From: DATHGT01 sp035317605
Lineage (GTDB): Bacteria > Methylomirabilota > Methylomirabilia > Rokubacteriales > CSP1-6
DNA length: 28,627 nt
Reading direction: 5' to 3'
Assembly (NCBI GenBank): GCA_035317605.1
Contig: DATHGT010000390.1
Coordinates: 1-28,627, forward strand
In this document: positions 23,225 through 28,627 of the stretch, one piece after another
Layout of the letters: each line of letters begins with the position of its first letter
How positions within the stretch are numbered: the stretch's first letter is position 1
Made by a program: the position numbers and the translations under genes
The notes under the pieces: model-generated
What the model was told of the DNA's origin: nothing
The model's database searches: none
What the model saw: only the letters and a program-made list of their open reading frames with translations

Positions 23225-23296
23225 CCTTTCCGATCGGAGCCATTCCTGCCAGGGGGCAACATCTCACCGGTCGAGGCACGCAAGAAGGAGTTCTAC
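23225..23296 (+). pseudogene. Fragment of a UGSC-family gene (decayed duplicate)
   Basis: This 72-nt stretch matches 25271-25341 inside the UGSC selenoprotein gene, with about 62 positions identical and a single-base insertion near 23237. The translation contains PFLPGGNISPVEARKKEFY, against LFLPGSDISPVEARKREFY in the intact gene. The match stops abruptly on both sides and the insertion breaks the frame, so it is a remnant. It is in the same orientation as the intact copy, giving direct repeats on either side of the DUF1810/macro operon. The last bases supply the stop codon of the DUF1810 gene on the other strand. Confidence 0.75.
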
Positions 23297-23712
23297 AATC
23301 GATCGAGCGTCAAGCGGTCGAATTCGCCGCCACAAAACTTCGCCAAAGCGTCCAGAAAGAGCTGGTTGTCCGACGTGGCATGGGCAAACAGAGTCATCGA
23401 AGATCGAAACTTGAGGTCGTCGGGATCGCTGAAGATCTCGCGGATCGAGCGCCCCTCAACCAGCGTGACGAGCCTAGTACATTCCCGAAGCCGCGAACTC
23501 AGCACGGGATGTCGGAGATAGGCCCGGGCCTCGTCAAGCGAAGAGATGGCGAACGCTTGGGCCAGGCTACTGTAGCCGAGCCCTTTGATCTGCGGAAAGA
23601 TGAACCACATCCAGTGGCCCCGCTTCCGTCCTGCCCGCAGCTCGACGCATACCTGCTCGAACACAGGGCGTTGGGCCTCCACGAAGCGTTGCAGATGGTA
23701 AGGGTCTGCCAT
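23293..23712 (-). CDS. DUF1810 family protein
   Basis: This 139-residue, mostly helical soluble protein is a full-length member of DUF1810. It shows DPYHLQRFVEAQRPVFEQVCVELRAGRKRGHWMWFIFPQIKGLGYSSLAQAFAI and later YLRHPVLSSRLRECTRLV, then KFRSSMTLFAHAT, all family hallmarks with conserved His, Trp and Arg residues in HWMWFIFPQ. I know of no established biochemical role for the family. It begins 4 nt after the stop of the TM-macro gene and should be co-transcribed with it, which suggests a role in ADP-ribose or NAD-related signalling; that is inference. A stop codon that falls inside a UGSC-gene fragment suggests a slightly altered C-terminus. Confidence 0.88.
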   Translation of the reverse strand: MADPYHLQRFVEAQRPVFEQVCVELRAGRKRGHWMWFIFPQIKGLGYSSLAQAFAISSLDEARAYLRHPVLSSRLRECTRLVTLVEGRSIREIFSDPDDLKFRSSMTLFAHATSDNQLFLDALAKFCGGEFDRLTLDRL

Positions 23713-23716
23713 CTCG

Positions 23717-24655
23717 TCATCCCGGAGATGCGATCAATGCCAGGGCTCGTCGGACCACAACGGGATCGACTTCCGCGGGACTGTCGGCATCCCGCTTGAA
23801 CACCACCACGGTCACTCTTCTCAGACGCTGTCCACCTTGACCGTATCGGGCGGCTTCGGCAACGGCTAGGAGAAGCCCGACCAAGGCGAGCGGCGGGGCG
23901 ATGCCTCCGTGCCCGGCTCCGAGGAGCGGCATCGTCACTTCGTTGAGACGCGCGTCCGCCAGACGTGCCACTAGCTCGCGCATTCCGTCGAACAGATAAG
24001 AGATTCTGGCGGCTAGCCCCAGACCGGCGCGTTGAATCGTGGTCGACACGAGAGCCACTGAAACGGAGCGGCCAAGCGGTTTCACGAGGAGAACGCAGCG
24101 ACCGGCCCCGAAGCTCTGCGCGCGTTCGTCGTCGGTTTTCTGCTGCTCGGCCCCAGGTCCAAGTTTTCGTTGGCATTCGTCCCTGGCGAGATTTACGAAA
24201 GGTTCGGCTTGTCCTTCGAACACGCGATTGACGTAGGCGCCAAGAGCACTTTTCGTGTCCCCGGCGCATTGATCGTCGAAATATTCGTTGCAGGGAAGAA
24301 CGACCGTGATACTGGCGTCATGCGCATGATCTTCCAGGCGCCCATTGACGACACGGATCTCACACCCGCTTACTGTCGTCCATTGGGCTCCACGATCCTC
24401 CTTGACCCGTGTGAAATCGAGGCCGGTGCCAAGATTGCTCGATCTCGTCGACAGCAGCGTGAACGCGAACCCAATCGACGATAACAGCAGTAAGGTGAGG
24501 CCTACCCCAGCCAGAAAAAAGGGGTGGGGTGGATGGGTCGCGAGACGAAAATCCTTGTCGATCGTGATGCAGGGAAGGATCACGAGTATCACGCCGAGTA
24601 TCAAAGCGATCACCCAGTACGGTTGCTTGACCAGTTCTTTGAACATACTCAGCAC
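23717..24655 (-). CDS. Two-transmembrane macro-domain protein (ThsA-like of type II Thoeris)
   Basis: This 312-residue protein has two transmembrane helices (about residues 13-31 and 46-68) and then a cytoplasmic macro-like domain (about 95-290). The macro signature elements are VVLPCNEYFDDQCAGDTKSALG at 118-139 (adenosine/ribose binding), SFGAGRCVLLVKPLG, and TMPLLGAGHGGIAPPLAL at 241-258, the GHGG loop near the diphosphate. TM-macro proteins of this form act as effectors in type II Thoeris, where the macro domain binds an ADP-ribose-type signal and the helices damage the membrane. No TIR partner gene is next to it; a DUF1810 gene is instead. The GTG start at 24655 fits GGGAGG about 10 nt upstream; an ATG at 24646 is a second choice. 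Confidence 0.82.
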   Translation of the reverse strand: MLSMFKELVKQPYWVIALILGVILVILPCITIDKDFRLATHPPHPFFLAGVGLTLLLLSSIGFAFTLLSTRSSNLGTGLDFTRVKEDRGAQWTTVSGCEIRVVNGRLEDHAHDASITVVLPCNEYFDDQCAGDTKSALGAYVNRVFEGQAEPFVNLARDECQRKLGPGAEQQKTDDERAQSFGAGRCVLLVKPLGRSVSVALVSTTIQRAGLGLAARISYLFDGMRELVARLADARLNEVTMPLLGAGHGGIAPPLALVGLLLAVAEAARYGQGGQRLRRVTVVVFKRDADSPAEVDPVVVRRALALIASPG

Positions 24656-24762
24656 GATTTTGGCACCTCCCAGATGGCGCCGACGGGTGACGGGCGGAAG
24701 TTTAGAGGGCGAGACGCACTGCGGTCAATCGAATACCATCTGCCTGCGCTTACACCCGGGCC

Positions 24763-24824
24763 TCGAACGCGACAGGCAAGTTTCGTATACTCGGACGCGA
24801 CGCGACCGCATCACCCTAGGAGGG
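24763..24824 (+). promoter_or_regulatory. Promoter and ribosome binding site of the UGSC operon
   Basis: TATACT at 24786-24791 is a good -10 box, 17 nt after a weak -35 box TCGAAC at 24763-24768. AGGAGGG at 24818-24824 is a strong ribosome binding site ahead of the GTG at 24829. The region between this gene and the divergent macro gene (24656-24828) holds nothing else recognised. Confidence 0.45.
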
Positions 24825-24828
24825 TATC

Positions 24829-26541
24829 GTGCTTAGTCTCGAATTCCACGATCCGTCTGGAACCGTCGAGGTGAAGCAGGCGCACGCGCCGCGCGTCGCG
24901 AGCCTCGCGGGCAAGCGCATCGGCTTCGTCAGCAACGAGCAGTGGCAGGCCTTCCGAATGCTGCCGCTGCTGAAGGGCCTGCTGGAAGCGGACTTCCCGG
25001 GCATCGAGGTGCTGCCGATCGACGCGTTCCCCCAGGGCAACGCCGTGATCGGCTCCGAGGAAACCGCGGAACTGGTGAAAGCCAGTGGGGTCGACGCGGT
25101 CATCGTCGGCAACGCTGCCTGAGGGTCCTGCGCCACTGCATGCGGCCGGGCGGCCGCTAGGCTCGAAACGCTGGGGATTCCGACCGTCGCCCTGACCCGC
25201 GCGGACTTCGTGGGAGTGATGACCAACGCCGTCGCGGGACTCGGGCTGGCGCCCGACGCGGCGATGGTGACCTTTCCGATCGCGCTATTCCTGCCGGGGA
25301 GCGACATCTCGCCGGTCGAGGCGCGCAAGCGGGAGTTCTACGACGGGCTCACGCGCTGGCGCTCGGCGTTTGCCGGCGACGGCGCCGCCGAAGCACCGAT
25401 GATCAGCGTCGAGGGCACGAGCCTCGAAGACGCGTTCGCCCGCGCGAACTATCTGATGCTCGCCAACCGTTGGGGCGATGGATTACCAGTGTGGCCGCCG
25501 ACGCGCGACCGCGTGGACTGGATCCTCCGCGGTGCCTCGCAACCGCGCGGGCACGTGATCGGTACCTTTCCTCCGCGCGGCGGCATCACCACGGTCGAGA
25601 CGTGCGCGATCGCGCTGGCTATGTCGGGTGGGCGGCCCGAATACCTGCCGGTGCTCGTGGCCGCGGTCGACGCCTTCCTCGACGCCGAGTCGGGCAGCGA
25701 GCAGCTCCAGGCGGCGTCGGGCAGCGCGTTTCCGGTGGTGATCGTCAACGGGCCGCTCGGCGCGGCGATCCGGCTGAATTCCGGCTTCGGCTGTCTGGGG
25801 CCCGACCCGCAGCGGCCGGCGGGTGCGGCCATCGGCCGGGCGCTACGCCTCCTGCAGCAGAACGTCGGCGGCGCGCTCCCCGGCATCGGCACGATGGCGA
25901 ACTATGGCGGGATGCGCTACACCAACGTGGTGTTCGCCGAGGACGAGGCCAACCTACCCGCGGGCTGGGCGACGCACGCCGCCGAGCGCCATGGCTTCGG
26001 GCCGGGCCAGAACTCGATCTCGCTCGTCTTCGCCAACGGGGCGGCCAACATCCGTCGCCGCGGGGCCAAGAAGGAGACGCCGGAAGAAGACGCGCTGCAG
26101 GGCATGCACCGGATGGCCGATTTCATGCGCGTCCCCAACGTCCCCGCGCTCGCCGGCTACGAGCGAGGCACGCCGGGGATTCTCATGATTCCGGGAGTCG
26201 TCGCGCAGACCATGGCCGGCCTCGGCTGGACCAAGTCGTCGATCCGCGAGTTCCTCTGGGAACATTCCCGTATTCCCGTCGCCGAGCTGCGTCGCGCGGG
26301 GTGTCCGGCGTGGATCGAGATCGACGCCAGCAAGGTCGTGCGCGAGAGCCTGAGCCTCGACCCGTGGCCGATCACGGCCAGTCCCGACAACTTCATCGTG
26401 ATCGTGGCCGGCGGCGGTCATCCAACCAACAGCTACTGGCTCCAGGGCTACAGTCCGGGCGTCGTTGGACGTATGATCCAGGCGCCCGCATCGTTTGAGA
26501 GTTTGCTTGCCGAGGCCGAGCGCGACCTCGGGCCACTTTAG
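24829..26541 (+). CDS. UGSC family selenoprotein (in-frame TGA read as selenocysteine), long form
   Basis: One 570-residue protein is encoded across an in-frame TGA at 25120-25122 (codon 98), giving selenocysteine in NAA-U-GSCATACGR, the motif that names the UGSC family. Without readthrough it would look like two genes of 97 and 443 codons. A hairpin typical of bacterial SECIS elements begins 19 nt after the TGA. The N-terminal domain (1-190) has GKRIGFVSNEQWQAF, GVDAVIVGNAA before U98, and LFLPGSDISPVEARKREFYDG. A second domain (about 197-570) begins EGTSLEDAFARANYLMLANRWGDGLPVWPPT, a motif found with this family, and runs to the end without other known motifs. The function is unknown. Cys101 and Cys105 may pair with Sec98 for redox work. 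The next gene starts 9 nt later. Confidence 0.85.
25142..25157 (+). promoter_or_regulatory. SECIS-like stem-loop after the selenocysteine codon
   Basis: GCGGCC (25142-25147) and GGCCGC (25152-25157) form a perfect six-pair stem with a four-base GGGC loop. The stem starts 19 nt and the loop 25 nt after the TGA, within the usual 16-37 nt window for bacterial SECIS elements, and the loop begins with the expected G. It lies within the coding region, as bacterial SECIS elements do, and should bind SelB. Confidence 0.6.
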
Positions 26542-26550
26542 GAGGGGTTC

Positions 26551-27006
26551 ATGGCGAAGCTCAACGTCAATGGCAAGGTCAGGGAAGTTCAAGTCGAGGC
26601 CGACACGCCGCTGCTGTGGGTGATCCGTGAGCAGGTGGGGCTGACCGGGACCAAGTACGGATGCGGGGTCGCGCAGTGCGGGGCCTGCTCCGTGCACGTC
26701 AACGGCAGCCTCGTGCGCTCGTGCTCCGTCCCCGTCAGCAGCGTGAAGCCCACCGACAAGATCGTCACCATCGAGGGCTTGTCGCCGACCAGCTCGCACC
26801 CCGTTCAGAAAGCGTGGGCGGCGGTCGACGTGCCGCAATGCGGCTACTGCCAGTCCGGACAGATCATGGCGGCCGCGGCGCTGCTCAAGCGCACGCCGAA
26901 GCCGACCGACCAGGACATCGACGACGCCATGGCCAACATCTGCCGGTGCGGGACCTACCAGCGCATTCGCGCGGCCATTCACATGGCCGCCGGTGGGAGG
27001 GCGTGA
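26551..27006 (+). CDS. iorA: Isoquinoline 1-oxidoreductase-like 2Fe-2S subunit
   Basis: This 151-residue protein is the small electron-transfer subunit of a molybdenum hydroxylase of the xanthine oxidase family. The plant-ferredoxin-like first cluster is held by Cys38, Cys43, Cys46 and Cys58 in YGCGVAQCGAC and RSC. The second, helical 2Fe-2S domain has Cys97, Cys100, Cys131 and Cys133 in QCGYCQSGQ and NICRCGTYQRI. The size and the absence of a FAD subunit gene fit the two-subunit isoquinoline 1-oxidoreductase type. A GGAGGGG ribosome binding site precedes the ATG. It lies 9 nt after the selenoprotein gene and 1 nt before the large subunit, so all three are one operon. Confidence 0.94.
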   Translation: MAKLNVNGKVREVQVEADTPLLWVIREQVGLTGTKYGCGVAQCGACSVHVNGSLVRSCSVPVSSVKPTDKIVTIEGLSPTSSHPVQKAWAAVDVPQCGYCQSGQIMAAAALLKRTPKPTDQDIDDAMANICRCGTYQRIRAAIHMAAGGRA

Positions 27007-27007
27007 C

Positions 27008-28627
<1,620 letters not shown>

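Noticed and set aside
25120..25122. TGA as a true stop ending a 97-residue protein
   Set aside because: The frame continues in phase with matching family sequence, the motif around it is UGSC, and a SECIS-like hairpin follows.

Overview
The window is GC-rich bacterial DNA, densely packed with genes and with strong GGAGG-type ribosome binding sites. Gene content points to a soil or subsurface lineage such as Candidatus Rokubacteria (Methylomirabilota): an archaeal-type topoisomerase VI, a UGSC-family selenoprotein, a luciferase-like monooxygenase, an isoquinoline-oxidoreductase-like molybdenum hydroxylase, and a nitrile hydratase with an amidase. The taxon is inferred from gene content, not from a marker alignment. 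No rRNA, tRNA, CRISPR array or transposase was recognised.

Region 1 (1-2.1 kb, + strand) holds the end of topoisomerase VI subunit B, the complete subunit A overlapping it by 4 nt, and a DUF1345 membrane protein. Region 2 (2.1-15.5 kb) is metabolic. It carries a DHA2-like exporter and a zinc alcohol dehydrogenase (both -), then a cobalt-type nitrile hydratase operon (alpha, beta, accessory; +) converging on an amidase and a Uma2 nuclease-like gene (-). Nitrile hydratase and amidase together would turn nitriles into acids via amides. There follow a TIM-barrel isomerase with an OFA-like transporter (+), an ABC-F ATPase (-) divergent from an NmrA-like oxidoreductase (+), an N-acyl-D-amino-acid deacylase (-) and a DUF488 protein (+).

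Region 3 (15.6-24.7 kb) reads like a small defence or stress island mixed with housekeeping genes. It has a lectin-like/nucleoside-deoxyribosyltransferase-like fusion (+), an LLM flavin oxidoreductase (+), a tightly overlapping three-gene operon AAA ATPase-PIN nuclease-RNA ligase (-), a DeaD-type helicase with an altered DEAD motif (-), a VapBC-like toxin-antitoxin pair (-), and a two-gene operon of a two-TM/macro-domain protein followed by a DUF1810 protein (-). The macro/DUF1810 pair lies between two direct copies of a roughly 72-bp stretch of the UGSC gene, one of them a frameshifted remnant.

Region 4 (24.8 kb to the end, + strand) is an operon. A UGSC-family selenoprotein is read through an in-frame TGA at 25120-25122, with a SECIS-like hairpin just downstream; it is followed by the 2Fe-2S subunit and the Tat-exported molybdopterin subunit of an isoquinoline-1-oxidoreductase-like enzyme, the latter cut by the window end.

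The strongest candidates for undescribed biology are the AAA-PIN-RNA ligase operon (cut and repair RNA), the TM-macro/DUF1810 pair, and the selenoprotein with its molybdenum-enzyme partners.
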